A stretch of 29,823 nt of DNA. Origin: S010-17 sp036478895. GTDB lineage: Bacteria > Bacteroidota > Bacteroidia > Flavobacteriales > Flavobacteriaceae. The notes beneath the pieces are model-generated. The model saw only the letters and a program-made list of their open reading frames with translations. It did not search any database and was not told where the DNA came from. Positions 7,188 through 16,465 of this stretch are shown here, piece by piece. Position 1 is the first letter of the stretch, and every line of letters begins with the position of its first letter. The stretch covers positions 1-29,823 of the forward strand of contig JAZGEV010000132.1 of the NCBI GenBank assembly GCA_036478895.1. Reading direction: 5' to 3'. The position numbers and the translations under genes are program-made.

Positions 7188-9175
7188 TATAAATGTTCTT
7201 TTAAGAGAGTTATGTCATCACGTATTTGAGCTGCCGCAATAAAATCTAAAGCTTTTGCAGCTTGTTCCATTAATTTCCTTTTCTGACGAATTCGTTTTTC
7301 AATCTCTGGTTTGGCTAAATATTCCAAATCGTTTTCTGCCACTTTATTAAGCGCATTATTATAATGAAAAGAGGTCACAGCACTTTTTGTTAAATCATTT
7401 TCAATCGCTCTTTTTATTTGTTTTGGAACAATATTATGTTCGGTATTATAAGCAATTTGCTTATCGCGACGATAATTGGTTTCGTCTATGGTTTTTTGCA
7501 TACTTTTAGTAACTTTATCGGCATACATAATAGCTCTTCCATGAATGTGCCTTGCAGCTCTTCCAATTGTTTGGGTAAGCGATCGATGACTTCTTAAAAA
7601 ACCTTCTTTATCGGCATCCAATATGGCAACTAACGACACTTCGGGTAAATCTAAACCTTCTCTTAAAAGATTCACACCAACCAAAACATCAAATAAACCT
7701 TTACGCAAATCTTGCATAATTTCTACACGTTCCAAAGTATCCACATCCGAGTGAATATAACGACAACGTATCTGCACACGCGTAAAATATTTGGTCAATT
7801 CTTCCGCCATTCTTTTGGTTAATGTGGTAACTAATGTGCGTTCGTCTTTCTCAACACGAACTTGAATTTCTTCGATTAAATCGTCAATTTGATTCAAACT
7901 TGGGCGTACATCAATAATTGGATCCAATAAGCCTGTTGGCCGAATGAGTTGTTCTACAAAAACACCTTCGGTTTTCTTTAATTCATAATCGGCTGGCGTT
8001 GCACTTACATAAATCACCTGATTCTGAATCTCTTCAAATTCATCAAACTTTAAAGGTCGGTTGTCCATTGCAGCTGGTAATCTAAAACCATATTCTACCA
8101 AATTCTCTTTACGAGAACGATCGCCACCATACATCGCATGAACTTGCGAAATAGTTACGTGACTTTCATCAACAATCATTAAATAATCATCGGGAAAATA
8201 ATCGAGTAAACAAAACGGTCTGCTACCAGGTTCTCGTCCATCCAAATAGCGAGAATAATTCTCAATGCCACTACAATAACCCAATTCTCGAATCATCTCC
8301 AAATCAAATTCGGTGCGTTCTTTCAAGCGTTTTGCTTCAAGATGTTTACCAATTTCTTTATAGTAATCTACCTGTTTTACCATATCATCTTGAATCTCGT
8401 GAATGGCATTTTGCAGCACATCGGGTGAGGTAACAAACAAATTTGCAGGATAGATAGTTAGTTTTTCGTAATTTTCAATACTATTATTTGATGCAATATC
8501 AAAACTTTCAATCTCTTCAATTTCATCGCCAAAATAATGAATGCGGTAACCTTGATCTCCGTAAGACGGATAAATAGTAATGGTATCACCTTTTACTTTA
8601 AACGTACCAGATTTCAATTCCATTTCGGTTCTGGAATACAAGCTAGTCACCAAACGATGTAAAAATTTTGTACGTGGTAATACTTGTTCTACTTCAATTT
8701 TAATGACATTTTTTTTGAATTCAATGGGGTTTCCTATACCGTAAATACACGAAACCGAAGCGATTACAATAACATCTCGCCTGCCCGAAAGTAGGGAAGA
8801 GGTTGTGCTCAATCGCATACGTTCTATATCTTCATTGATCGATAAATCTTTTTCAATATACACACCACTTGTTGGTAAATAAGCTTCTGGTTGATAATAA
8901 TCATAATAGGAGACAAAATATTCCACAGCATTATTAGGAAAAAAATGTTTAAATTCCTGATACAATTGCGCTGCTAAAGTTTTGTTATGCGCCAAAACCA
9001 AAGTCGGTTTTTTGGTACGCTCTATTAAATTAGCTACTGTAAATGTTTTACCAGAACCAGTTACACCATGCAAAACTTGGTATTTTTCGTTATTATAAAT
9101 TCCCGAAACCAATTGTTCTATGGCTTGCGGCTGATCTCCAGTTGGTTTAAAATCGCTTACTAATTGAAATTTCAT
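7187..9175 (-). CDS. uvrB: UvrABC system protein B (excinuclease subunit B)
   Basis: This is the full-length 662-residue DNA damage-verification helicase of nucleotide excision repair. It receives damaged DNA from UvrA and recruits UvrC. Visible motifs are TGDQPQAI near the start, Walker A GVTGSGKT (37-44), the tyrosine-rich beta-hairpin region beginning YYDYYQPEAY (90-99), the Walker B-type DESH (336-339), helicase motif VI QTIGRAARH (535-543) and a C-terminal UVR motif (about 626-661) for UvrC contact. The start MKFQLVSDFKPTGDQP is typical of the family. It is cotranscribed with the downstream acyltransferase gene. TACTTTCG, a one-mismatch -7 box, lies just upstream on the minus strand. No uvrA or uvrC is in the window. 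Confidence 0.98.
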   Translation of the reverse strand: MKFQLVSDFKPTGDQPQAIEQLVSGIYNNEKYQVLHGVTGSGKTFTVANLIERTKKPTLVLAHNKTLAAQLYQEFKHFFPNNAVEYFVSYYDYYQPEAYLPTSGVYIEKDLSINEDIERMRLSTTSSLLSGRRDVIVIASVSCIYGIGNPIEFKKNVIKIEVEQVLPRTKFLHRLVTSLYSRTEMELKSGTFKVKGDTITIYPSYGDQGYRIHYFGDEIEEIESFDIASNNSIENYEKLTIYPANLFVTSPDVLQNAIHEIQDDMVKQVDYYKEIGKHLEAKRLKERTEFDLEMIRELGYCSGIENYSRYLDGREPGSRPFCLLDYFPDDYLMIVDESHVTISQVHAMYGGDRSRKENLVEYGFRLPAAMDNRPLKFDEFEEIQNQVIYVSATPADYELKKTEGVFVEQLIRPTGLLDPIIDVRPSLNQIDDLIEEIQVRVEKDERTLVTTLTKRMAEELTKYFTRVQIRCRYIHSDVDTLERVEIMQDLRKGLFDVLVGVNLLREGLDLPEVSLVAILDADKEGFLRSHRSLTQTIGRAARHIHGRAIMYADKVTKSMQKTIDETNYRRDKQIAYNTEHNIVPKQIKRAIENDLTKSAVTSFHYNNALNKVAENDLEYLAKPEIEKRIRQKRKLMEQAAKALDFIAAAQIRDDITLLKEHL

Positions 9176-9328
9176 GACTAAAAATGATTTACGAAAGTAG
9201 TTAATAAAATGATTTAAAACGAATTAAATTAAACTAATTTGAGTTTTTAAAGTGAAGCAATAAATCTATGCCTTTGTAATAAAAATCACTATTTCACGTT
9301 TAAAAGCATATAATCCATCAGAAAATTA

Positions 9329-9336
9329 TATCTTTG
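9329..9336 (+). promoter_or_regulatory. Putative -7 box of the small lipoprotein gene
   Basis: TATCTTTG fits TAnnTTTG and ends 20 bases before the ATG at 9357. No clear -33 TTTG is seen at the usual distance. The surrounding uvrB-to-lipoprotein gap (9176-9356) shows nothing else. Confidence 0.45.
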
Positions 9337-9356
9337 AATTTTAAAACCCATATCAA

Positions 9357-9512
9357 ATGAAAAAAGTAGCATTAATTTTAGTATTTATATTCGCAATTGC
9401 ATCTTTAAGTTCTTGTCGTTCTTCTAAGAGTACTTGTACAAAAGTAAATACCCAAGAAATTTTACAAGCACCACAACAAGATGTTGTAGTAGCTTGTGTT
9501 GAAGTAGAGTAA
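9357..9512 (+). CDS. Small predicted lipoprotein, 51 residues
   Basis: This short gene encodes 51 residues starting MKKVALILVFIFAIASLSSC. The lipobox LSSC puts the lipidated cysteine at C20, leaving a mature peptide of about 32 residues with two more cysteines (C27 and C47). The mature part is Ser/Gln/Val-rich (RSSKSTCTKV near its start, DVVVACVEVE at the end). I recognise no family. That it is a real gene is supported by a strong signal peptide, a -7 box 20 bases upstream (9329-9336) and its own intrinsic terminator 20 bases downstream. A single-gene transcript of this kind suits an abundant small outer-membrane or periplasmic-face lipoprotein. The function is unknown. Confidence 0.75.
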   Translation: MKKVALILVFIFAIASLSSCRSSKSTCTKVNTQEILQAPQQDVVVACVEVE

Positions 9513-9532
9513 TTTCTATTTTATAATCTATT

Positions 9533-9567
9533 AAAATGCTTTAAGATTTTCTTAAAGCATTTTTTTT
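9533..9567 (+). terminator. Intrinsic terminator after the small lipoprotein gene
   Basis: AAAATGCTTTAAG (9533-9545) pairs with CTTAAAGCATTTT around the loop ATTTT, followed by a T tract to 9567. The T tract runs into the short leader of the next plus-strand gene. Confidence 0.88.
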
Positions 9568-9589
9568 GTTACATTTACAAAAAAAAGTT

Positions 9590-10102
9590 ATGAAAAAAAG
9601 ACTATTAATAGTATTAGTATGTACTTGTGTACACTTAAATGCTCAATTTCAAACAAGCAAATCTAACTTTTCTGCCAATTATTTCGATAATTTAGTAGAA
9701 GATAATATCAAATTTGAGCCACAAAATTCGTCATTGTTTATATATAAGTCAGTAGTTTTAGATTCTACGTTTTCGGATAATTTAAAACAAATTAAAATGA
9801 CCCATGAAAAAATGAAAAGCAACAAGTCTACAGCAATTATTACCACAATTTTGGCAGGCGTTACTTTTTTAGCTGGTTTGGGTCAAAAAACTAAAAAGAG
9901 AGATAGTGGTGATGTTTTGGCAGATACATTACAACGTTCTACAGATAAATTAATCGGTAATATATTAATTGGATCTTCTGTTGCTATTGCTGCTGTTTCA
10001 GTACCGTTTTATTACAATACGGTAAAATATAAGCGCCAACGCAATAAGTTAATTGCACTCGAAAAAGAAGATAAAGAAACCATTTTGGAGAAAATTAAAT
10101 AA
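9590..10102 (+). CDS. Hypothetical secreted or membrane protein
   Basis: The product is a 170-residue protein of unknown family. The start at 9590 opens a signal peptide (MKKRLLIVLVCTCVHLNAQF). An upstream in-frame TTG at 9566 lies inside the preceding terminator's T tract and is unlikely. After a polar stretch come two hydrophobic segments (about residues 88-101, TTILAGVTFLAGLG, and 126-145, IGNILIGSSVAIAAVSVPFY). They are separated by a charged loop and followed by a highly charged Lys/Glu tail (YKRQRNKLIALEKEDKET). This arrangement of a helical hairpin with charged flanks could anchor it in a membrane. The gene is convergent with the DUF2807 gene. No terminator was found in the 75-base gap between them. 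Confidence 0.7.
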   Translation: MKKRLLIVLVCTCVHLNAQFQTSKSNFSANYFDNLVEDNIKFEPQNSSLFIYKSVVLDSTFSDNLKQIKMTHEKMKSNKSTAIITTILAGVTFLAGLGQKTKKRDSGDVLADTLQRSTDKLIGNILIGSSVAIAAVSVPFYYNTVKYKRQRNKLIALEKEDKETILEKIK

Positions 10103-10177
10103 ACGGTTCTATCGCGAATTTAAAGGTAGCTTTTAAACAGGAATTCATAGAGTATGGTACTTCCTTAAAATAAAAAT

Positions 10178-11020
10178 TTATTCCTTCTTAAACAAAGTAG
10201 CCGTTCCACTAAATCCTTTGAGTTCAACGACTGCTTTACCATAGAAGTAAATTTTTGACGCTTCTTTTAAGTCCAACAGTAAATCGGTTGTTGTATTTGT
10301 ACGAATGGTCGTTTTTCCAGTTGCTAAAATCTCAGTGCTATCCGTTATTAAATTCGTTAATTTCATATTACTACTGTCTTTCGCATCTAGCAAAACGGTT
10401 TCACATTTACCCGAAAGTTCAATAGTTGCTTTGTCTATGGTCTCAACCTTTAATTCATCCAATGTGGAAACGCCTTTAATTTTAGCATTATCCAATAGTG
10501 TAAAAGTAGCAAATTCACTTTTAAAGGACACGTCTCCTTTACTTTTATCATTGCCCGTATAAGTAATAGATTCAATCGCATCAAACAATAATTCGCCATG
10601 CGCTTTATCGTTTAACGTAATGTCAATAGTATTGACTTTAAAATGATTAGTAAAACTTAATTTACTATTACTATTCATAATTAATTCTTCCAAATTAACC
10701 AATTGTAGGCTCAATTCAAATTTCTTTTTTGAGCTAATTTTATTTAGCAATGACAATGATAGTTTGCCATCGGCTAAATCAACATCAACTATATCGTGTA
10801 GATTATCATCGGCAAAAATGGTTAATTTATCTTCATCGCCTTGCGTTAAAATAAGGTCAATATTTTTAAATAGTTCTAAAGAAACGATAGAATCTAAAGT
10901 TATTTCTGTTGTTGTAACGACTTTGCTGCCTTTAATTTTTACTAATTTTTGACCAAAACTAAAAGTAGAAATGGATAATATAATCACTAATAAAATCGCT
11001 TGTAAGGTGTTTTTTTTCAT
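10178..11020 (-). CDS. DUF2807 (GIN-type beta-helix) secreted protein
   Basis: This is a 280-residue exported protein with a signal peptide (about residues 1-23, ending SFGQ). The rest consists of short beta-strand repeats with recurring patterns such as DNAKIKGVSTLDELKVET and DKATIELSGKCETVLLD. This is the character of the DUF2807 / head-GIN fold, a putative autotransporter-adhesin-like domain common in Bacteroidota. Its function is not established. No membrane anchor or T9SS tail is visible. It lies 25 bases downstream of the nitronate monooxygenase-like gene on the same strand and is probably the last gene of that operon. Confidence 0.8.
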   Translation of the reverse strand: MKKNTLQAILLVIILSISTFSFGQKLVKIKGSKVVTTTEITLDSIVSLELFKNIDLILTQGDEDKLTIFADDNLHDIVDVDLADGKLSLSLLNKISSKKKFELSLQLVNLEELIMNSNSKLSFTNHFKVNTIDITLNDKAHGELLFDAIESITYTGNDKSKGDVSFKSEFATFTLLDNAKIKGVSTLDELKVETIDKATIELSGKCETVLLDAKDSSNMKLTNLITDSTEILATGKTTIRTNTTTDLLLDLKEASKIYFYGKAVVELKGFSGTATLFKKE

Positions 11021-11045
11021 GGTTGTTGTTATTTAATAGTCCGTA

Positions 11046-11990
11046 TTACAATTTTAATGCCGAACTTTCTTGTAGCGCTTTATTAAAATCACTAATAATT
11101 TCTTTTACAATTTCGTTTGCCGGAATTATCTCGTGAATTAAACCAGCCACTTGTCCAATTTCTAATTCGCCATCATCCAAATCGCCTTCAAACATGCCTT
11201 TTTTTGCTCTAGCTCTGCCAAGTAATTCTTTAATCTCTTCTACGCTGGCATTTTCTTGATAGAGAGCTTCAATATCATAAAAGAATTTATTTTTTAATAA
11301 ACGTGCAGGAATTAATTCTTTTAAAGTTAATAAGGTATCGCCATCTTTTGCTTTCACGACTTCTTCTTTAAAATTTATGTGAGCAGACGATTCTTTACTA
11401 GTCACAAATCGGCTACCAATTTGAACACCATCGGCACCTAAAACCATAGCTGCCAACATGCCTTTTCCTGTTGCAATACCACCAGCAGCAATAAGTGGCA
11501 CGGTTATTTTTTCTTTCACCATTGGTATTAAAGTAAACGTTGTGGTTTCCTCTTTGCCATTATGTCCGCCAGCTTCAAAACCTTCAGCTACAATAGCATC
11601 AACGCCAGCATCTTGAGATTTTAAGGCAAACTTCACGCTACTTACAACGTGAACAACCGTAATGCCGTGTTGTTGTAAATGTGCAGTCCATAGTTTTGGA
11701 TTGCCTGCTGAGGTGAAAACAATTTTCACACCTTCATCAATAATTATTTCAATAATTTCTTCCAAATCGGGATAAAAAAGAGGCACATTTACGGCAAAAG
11801 GCTTGTTGGTTGCTTTTTTGCATTTTTGAAGGTGTTCTTTTAAAACATGTGGATACATAGATCCAGCGCCAATAATTCCTAATCCTCCAGCGTTACTAAC
11901 AGCCGATGCTAATTTGTAACCGCTTACCCAAATCATACCAGCTTGTATTAAAGGATATTTGATGTTAAAAAGCGATGTAATTCTATTCAT
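11046..11990 (-). CDS. Nitronate monooxygenase-family FMN oxidoreductase
   Basis: This 314-residue TIM-barrel flavoprotein belongs to the NMO (2-nitropropane dioxygenase) / FabK superfamily. It begins with the usual NIKYPLIQAGMIWVSGYKLA (9-28). H143 in FEAGGHNG is at the family's catalytic-histidine position. The FMN phosphate site is seen in AAGGIATG (168-175) and GADGVQIGSRF (185-195). NMO enzymes oxidise alkyl nitronates such as propionate 3-nitronate. FabK enoyl-ACP reductases share the same signature, and I cannot exclude a reductase role. The gene sits 14 bases after the subtilase gene and before the DUF2807 gene. A functional link with those secreted proteins is not apparent. Confidence 0.85.
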   Translation of the reverse strand: MNRITSLFNIKYPLIQAGMIWVSGYKLASAVSNAGGLGIIGAGSMYPHVLKEHLQKCKKATNKPFAVNVPLFYPDLEEIIEIIIDEGVKIVFTSAGNPKLWTAHLQQHGITVVHVVSSVKFALKSQDAGVDAIVAEGFEAGGHNGKEETTTFTLIPMVKEKITVPLIAAGGIATGKGMLAAMVLGADGVQIGSRFVTSKESSAHINFKEEVVKAKDGDTLLTLKELIPARLLKNKFFYDIEALYQENASVEEIKELLGRARAKKGMFEGDLDDGELEIGQVAGLIHEIIPANEIVKEIISDFNKALQESSALKL

Positions 11991-12004
11991 ATAATAAAAA
12001 AATC

Positions 12005-13591
12005 TTAATTTTTAATAATCTTGATTGTTTTTGATAAACCAGTAGTGGTTTCAAAATGCAATACATAAACACCTTTTTCAAAATTGGATAAATTTAAAGG
12101 CGCAACTGTATTTATATTGTATTCTTTTAAGTGCTTGCCAAGCATATCAAAAACGTTTACAGTGCTATTCTTATAATCCGATTGTAATCTGAAGTTTACA
12201 ATATCATTGACAGGATTTGGATAAATAACAATACCATCAAAATTGAGTTCTGTATCATAGGCTTTTTTAAAATTTGGTGTGCCATAACCAGCGTGATCTG
12301 TTGGTTGTAAATATAAATGTGCAGATTGTGTAACCATTTGCATGATTTCTAAATTGGTTTTGTTGGGAAATGCTTGCCAAAAACTAGCAATAGCGCCAGT
12401 CATAATTGGCGAAGCGTAAGAGGTTCCATTTCCTGTTGATACATTTCCAGCACTATTTATGACGGTTGCTTGGGCTCCTTTTGCATTAACGGTTGGTTTT
12501 ATGTCACCATTACTTGATGGTCCATAGGAGCTAAAACTTGCTATGTTATTATTTGAATCTATAGCACCAATAGTCATAGCATTTGTTGCTATACCTGGTG
12601 CTCCAATATTATTAAAGTCTATACTATTTCCACTATTTCCAGCAGAAATACATAAAATCATGCCTTTGGAGACTGCAATATTAGCTGCGCGTGTTACAAA
12701 TAAAGTATTGCCATCCATTTCTTGATAGGTATGATTGTATTTTGATTCATCAAAAGCTTGATAGCCCAACGAAGTATTGATGATATCAACACCAAGATAA
12801 TCGGCTCTTTCAACAGCTTCTACCCATAAACTTTCCTCTAATGGCGTTTCGCTTGCAATATCTTCAGTAATGAATAGATAAAAACTAGCATCGGGCGCAG
12901 TGCCAATCAATTCGCCATCCACAAAACCTGCAATGGTTGATAAAACCGATGTGCCGTGACGATGACCTGCATAAAAATTGGCATCTCTATTCACGTAATC
13001 ATAGCCACCAAGAATCTGATTGTTATCTCGAATCTTATCAAAAGCGCTAAATGTATCTACATTTGGAAAACCTGCATCAATAACAGCAATGTGCAAGCCT
13101 TCACCTGTAAAATTCTGTTGATGTAAAAATTCCACGTGCATCAACTCAGCTTGGTTGGCAGAATCACCATAATTATAATCGGTTAAAACATCAAATTTTG
13201 ACGTTTGTTTTTGGTAAGTATTATTTTTAGCATTTAAATCGGATGCTGCAAATTCAACGGAAGCTACAAAACTCAAAGCTAATAAATCATTTATAGCATC
13301 TATGGAGCCAATCACATGAACGGCATTTAACCATTTAGATTCGGCTTTAACTTCAATCCCATTTTGAGCATTTACTTGATTTATATATAAAGTAGCCAAA
13401 GGCACATCTTTAAAATCCAAGGAAATATTCTGTTTTGTTCTTCGGTCTAAAGCACGTTGCGATAGCATTGTAAGTGGATTAGCTAAATAAGTTGCTTCGT
13501 TTGGTTTGTCGTTAAAATAAACCCAAGCGTGTTCTTGAGAAAAGCTAGTTCCAAAAATAAAAAAAGTAAAAAATAAAAAAAGTTGTTTCAT
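12005..13591 (-). CDS. Secreted S8 subtilisin-like protease with type IX secretion C-terminal domain
   Basis: This is a 528-residue exported serine protease. Order of parts: signal peptide (about 1-18), a propeptide-like segment to about 135, then the S8 domain with Asp D172 (HIAVIDAGF), His H212 (GHRHGTSVL), oxyanion Asn N319 (SAGNSG) and nucleophile Ser S391 (GNGTSYASP). The Por/T9SS sorting domain covers about 453-528, beginning VIYPNPVNDIVNF and ending in strand KGVYVLHFETTTG and a basic KTIKIIKN. The tail targets the protein through the type IX machinery to the outer surface, where it is normally cleaved. All catalytic residues are present, so it should be active. It heads a three-gene minus-strand operon and is divergent from thrB. 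Confidence 0.95.
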   Translation of the reverse strand: MKQLFLFFTFFIFGTSFSQEHAWVYFNDKPNEATYLANPLTMLSQRALDRRTKQNISLDFKDVPLATLYINQVNAQNGIEVKAESKWLNAVHVIGSIDAINDLLALSFVASVEFAASDLNAKNNTYQKQTSKFDVLTDYNYGDSANQAELMHVEFLHQQNFTGEGLHIAVIDAGFPNVDTFSAFDKIRDNNQILGGYDYVNRDANFYAGHRHGTSVLSTIAGFVDGELIGTAPDASFYLFITEDIASETPLEESLWVEAVERADYLGVDIINTSLGYQAFDESKYNHTYQEMDGNTLFVTRAANIAVSKGMILCISAGNSGNSIDFNNIGAPGIATNAMTIGAIDSNNNIASFSSYGPSSNGDIKPTVNAKGAQATVINSAGNVSTGNGTSYASPIMTGAIASFWQAFPNKTNLEIMQMVTQSAHLYLQPTDHAGYGTPNFKKAYDTELNFDGIVIYPNPVNDIVNFRLQSDYKNSTVNVFDMLGKHLKEYNINTVAPLNLSNFEKGVYVLHFETTTGLSKTIKIIKN

Positions 13592-13680
13592 TATGCCTAA
13601 TTGAGTTGCTAATATAGAAAATTTAATTATTTTTAGGGCATATTAAGTGTTAAACAAATTTTTATTATAATTAATATAAA

Positions 13681-14604
13681 ATGAATTCAATCAAAGTATT
13701 TTCACCTGCCACTATTGCAAACCTTTCTTGTGGTTTTGATGTATTAGGACTGTGTTTAGATTATATTGGCGATGAAATGATAATTCGCAAGACAACTAAA
13801 AAAGGTGTTTTTATCACTAAAATGGAAGGCTATAATTTACCTTTGGATGCACATAAAAATGCTGCAGGCGCATCGGCTTTAGCTTTATTAAACGAAATAG
13901 ATTTAGAGTACGGTTTTGAAATTGAAATCATTAAAAAAGTAAAACCAGGTAGTGGTATTGGTAGTAGTGCATCTAGTGCAGCTGGCTCTGTAGTAGGTAT
14001 TAATCATTTGTTAAGTAACCCTTTTTCCAAGAAAGATTTAATACGTTTTGCTATGGAAGGTGAACGAGCAGCTTGCGGTTCGCCAATAGCAGATAATGTG
14101 TCGCCTGCAATTTTGGGAGGTTTTACTTTAGTGAAATCTGCAAACCCATTGGAAGTCATAAGTTTACCAACACCAGATGATTTATTTGTGGTTATTTTAC
14201 ATCCACAAATTGAAATTAAAACGGCGGATTCAAGAGCTGTTTTACCCAAAACAGTTCCGTTGACCGATGCCGTAAAACAGTGGGCAAATGTTGGTAGTTT
14301 AGTAAGCGCTTTGTATGAAAATAATTATCCGTTAATAGCACGTTCTTTAACCGATGTTGTTATTGAACCATACCGCTCAAAATTGATTCCATTTTTTAAT
14401 GAAGTAAAAGCAATTTCTTTGCAAAATGGCAGTTTAGGTTGTGGAATTTCAGGTTCTGGTCCTTCAATTTTTTCTATTTGTAAAGGTGAGAATGCAGCTG
14501 AGAAAGTTGCTCTTGAATTAACCGATTTTTATAAAAAAACAGACGTGCCATTTACTATATTCACGACAAAAGTAAATTCAAAAGGTGTACGAATTGAACA
14601 TTAA
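13681..14604 (+). CDS. thrB: Homoserine kinase
   Basis: This is a GHMP-family kinase of 307 residues that phosphorylates L-homoserine to O-phosphohomoserine, the precursor used by threonine synthase. The ATP-binding glycine/serine loop is KPGSGIGSSASSAAGS (88-103). The N-terminal SPATIANLSCGFDVLG and the C-terminal GCGISGSGPSIFS are also family motifs. It is the first gene of a compact operon continuing with a GNAT gene, thrC, gcvT and rmuC. The bifunctional aspartokinase/homoserine dehydrogenase gene thrA, which commonly precedes thrB in this phylum, is not in the window. Upstream is instead the divergent subtilase gene. No confident -33/-7 promoter was found in the 89-base gap. Confidence 0.95.
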   Translation: MNSIKVFSPATIANLSCGFDVLGLCLDYIGDEMIIRKTTKKGVFITKMEGYNLPLDAHKNAAGASALALLNEIDLEYGFEIEIIKKVKPGSGIGSSASSAAGSVVGINHLLSNPFSKKDLIRFAMEGERAACGSPIADNVSPAILGGFTLVKSANPLEVISLPTPDDLFVVILHPQIEIKTADSRAVLPKTVPLTDAVKQWANVGSLVSALYENNYPLIARSLTDVVIEPYRSKLIPFFNEVKAISLQNGSLGCGISGSGPSIFSICKGENAAEKVALELTDFYKKTDVPFTIFTTKVNSKGVRIEH

Positions 14605-14609
14605 TTGAC

Positions 14610-15161
14610 ATGGAAAAACTAGAAATACATACAAAACGCTTAGTTATTCGTAATTTAAAAATAGCCGACCTTGATAATTTTTATTTATATCGATCTAATC
14701 CAGAAGTTTGTAAATACCAAGGTTTTGATGTTTTAACTAAAGCAGAAGCACGCGCTTTTATTTTTAAACAAAATAAAAAGTTGTTTTTTAAGCCAAATCA
14801 ATGGGTGCAGTATGGCATAGAATTGAAAGAAACTGGAGCGTTAATAGGTGATTGCGCAATTAAAATAAGTAGTTTGGAAAACGGAACTGCTTCAATTGGA
14901 ATAACAATTACACCAAATGAACAAAAAAAAGGTTTGGCAAATGAAGCTCTTAAAGCCATAATTGATTTGTTATTTAGATATAAAAAAGTACATCGAATTG
15001 TTGAAAATTTAAGTGCCGATAATAAGGCGTCAAGAAAACTGTTAAAACGTCATGGTTTTAGAAAAGAAGGCTTATTTTTGGAGGAGCATATGATTAATGG
15101 AAAATGGAGTGATTTATTGCAATTCGCTTTGTTAAAAAAAGAATGGGATACATTAAAGTAA
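14610..15161 (+). CDS. GNAT family N-acetyltransferase (RimJ/RimL-like)
   Basis: This 183-residue acetyltransferase starts with the RimJ/RimL-type pattern HTKRLVIRNLKIADLDNFY. The acetyl-CoA-binding segment is QKKGLANEALKAIIDLLF (about 105-122), followed by NLSADNKASRKLLKRHGF (133-150), typical of enzymes acetylating protein N-termini or small amines. It is five bases after thrB and three bases before thrC, so it is cotranscribed with threonine synthesis. That does not by itself identify the substrate, which could be a ribosomal protein, an amino acid or an antibiotic-like amine. Confidence 0.85.
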   Translation: MEKLEIHTKRLVIRNLKIADLDNFYLYRSNPEVCKYQGFDVLTKAEARAFIFKQNKKLFFKPNQWVQYGIELKETGALIGDCAIKISSLENGTASIGITITPNEQKKGLANEALKAIIDLLFRYKKVHRIVENLSADNKASRKLLKRHGFRKEGLFLEEHMINGKWSDLLQFALLKKEWDTLK

Positions 15162-15164
15162 ACA

Positions 15165-16451
15165 ATGGAATTTTATAGTTTAGAAAATAAATCGTTAAAA
15201 GCAACTTTTAAAGAAGCTGTAATTAAAGGAATTGCATCCGACAAGGGATTGTTTTTTCCCAGTAAAATAACGCCTTTATCTGTTGATTTTTGGATGAATA
15301 TTGAAACGTATTCGCATACAGAAATTGCCTATGAATTGATTCATCAATTTGTAGATCATATTGAAGAAGAAGCTTTGAGAAGCATTATAGATGAAACTTT
15401 GAGTTTTGATTTTCCTGTAATTAAAATTGAAGATAATATTTATACCTTAGAATTGTTTAATGGACCAACAATGGCTTTTAAAGACGTTGGTGCGCGTTTT
15501 ATGGCACGTTGTTTTCAGCATTTTAAAATTAAGAATGAAGTGACCGTTTTAGTAGCAACATCTGGTGATACTGGTGGTGCAGTTGCTAATGGTTTTTTAA
15601 ATGTTGCAGGTGTAAATGTGGTGATATTATATCCCAAAGGGAAAGTAAGTGAGATTCAAGAAAAGCAATTAACAACGTTGGGTAAGAATATTACAGCATT
15701 GGAAGTTGATGGTGTTTTTGATGATTGTCAAGATATGGTTAAAGCCGCTTTTTTAGATACAGATATAACTGATGAAATGCAATTAACATCAGCTAACTCT
15801 ATAAATGTAGCACGTTGGTTACCGCAGATGTTTTATTTTGCTTTTGCCTATAAGGAACTTAAAAAATTAAACAAAGAGGTCGTTTTTTCAATACCAAGTG
15901 GTAATTTTGGTAATATTTGTGCTGGTTTTATGGCACAACAATTAGGAATGCCCATTAAAAAAATGATTGCTGCAACAAACCTAAATGATGTTGTTCCAAA
16001 TTATTTATTGAATGGAGACTATGTTCCAAAAAAATCCATACAAACAATATCAAACGCAATGGATGTTGGAAATCCAAGTAATTTTGTACGGATTCAGGAA
16101 ATATTTAAAAGCAATTTAAAAACGATTAAAAAGCATTTAAAATCATATTCGTTTACCGATTATGAAACACGAGAAACAATCAAAAAAATACATAAGGAAT
16201 CCAATTATATTGTAGATCCTCATGGCGCAGTTGGTTATTTAGGTTTAAAAAAATACGAACTTGAAGCGCACGAAGTAGGTGTGTTTTTAGAAACCGCACA
16301 TCCTGTAAAGTTTTTGGATGTAGTTGCCCCTTTATTGAATATTGATATTGAAATACCTTCTCAAATAAAAGCCGTTATGGATGATGAGAAAGTTGCTATA
16401 GAAATTAAGGATTATAATGAATTAAAACGTTTATTATTGAATAAACTCTAA
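15165..16451 (+). CDS. thrC: Threonine synthase
   Basis: This PLP enzyme of 428 residues converts O-phosphohomoserine to L-threonine, the last step of the pathway begun by thrB. The PLP-binding lysine is K106 in FNGPTMAFKDVGARFMAR. The phosphate-binding loop is in VATSGDTGGAVANGF, and SIPSGNFGNICAG is another family motif. N-terminal FYSLENKSLKATFKEAVIKG fits the E. coli-type (short) threonine synthase class. The length is normal. It is followed by gcvT after 14 bases. Confidence 0.96.
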   Translation: MEFYSLENKSLKATFKEAVIKGIASDKGLFFPSKITPLSVDFWMNIETYSHTEIAYELIHQFVDHIEEEALRSIIDETLSFDFPVIKIEDNIYTLELFNGPTMAFKDVGARFMARCFQHFKIKNEVTVLVATSGDTGGAVANGFLNVAGVNVVILYPKGKVSEIQEKQLTTLGKNITALEVDGVFDDCQDMVKAAFLDTDITDEMQLTSANSINVARWLPQMFYFAFAYKELKKLNKEVVFSIPSGNFGNICAGFMAQQLGMPIKKMIAATNLNDVVPNYLLNGDYVPKKSIQTISNAMDVGNPSNFVRIQEIFKSNLKTIKKHLKSYSFTDYETRETIKKIHKESNYIVDPHGAVGYLGLKKYELEAHEVGVFLETAHPVKFLDVVAPLLNIDIEIPSQIKAVMDDEKVAIEIKDYNELKRLLLNKL

Positions 16452-16465
16452 ATAAATAAAATACA

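Noticed and set aside
9566..9589. TTG start that would extend the hypothetical protein at 9590.
   Set aside because: It lies in the terminator T tract, and the internal ATG begins a standard signal peptide.
10305..10952. Plus-strand open frames opposite the DUF2807 gene.
   Set aside because: They are shadows of a minus-strand gene with a signal peptide and beta-repeat pattern, and they show no start or domain of their own.
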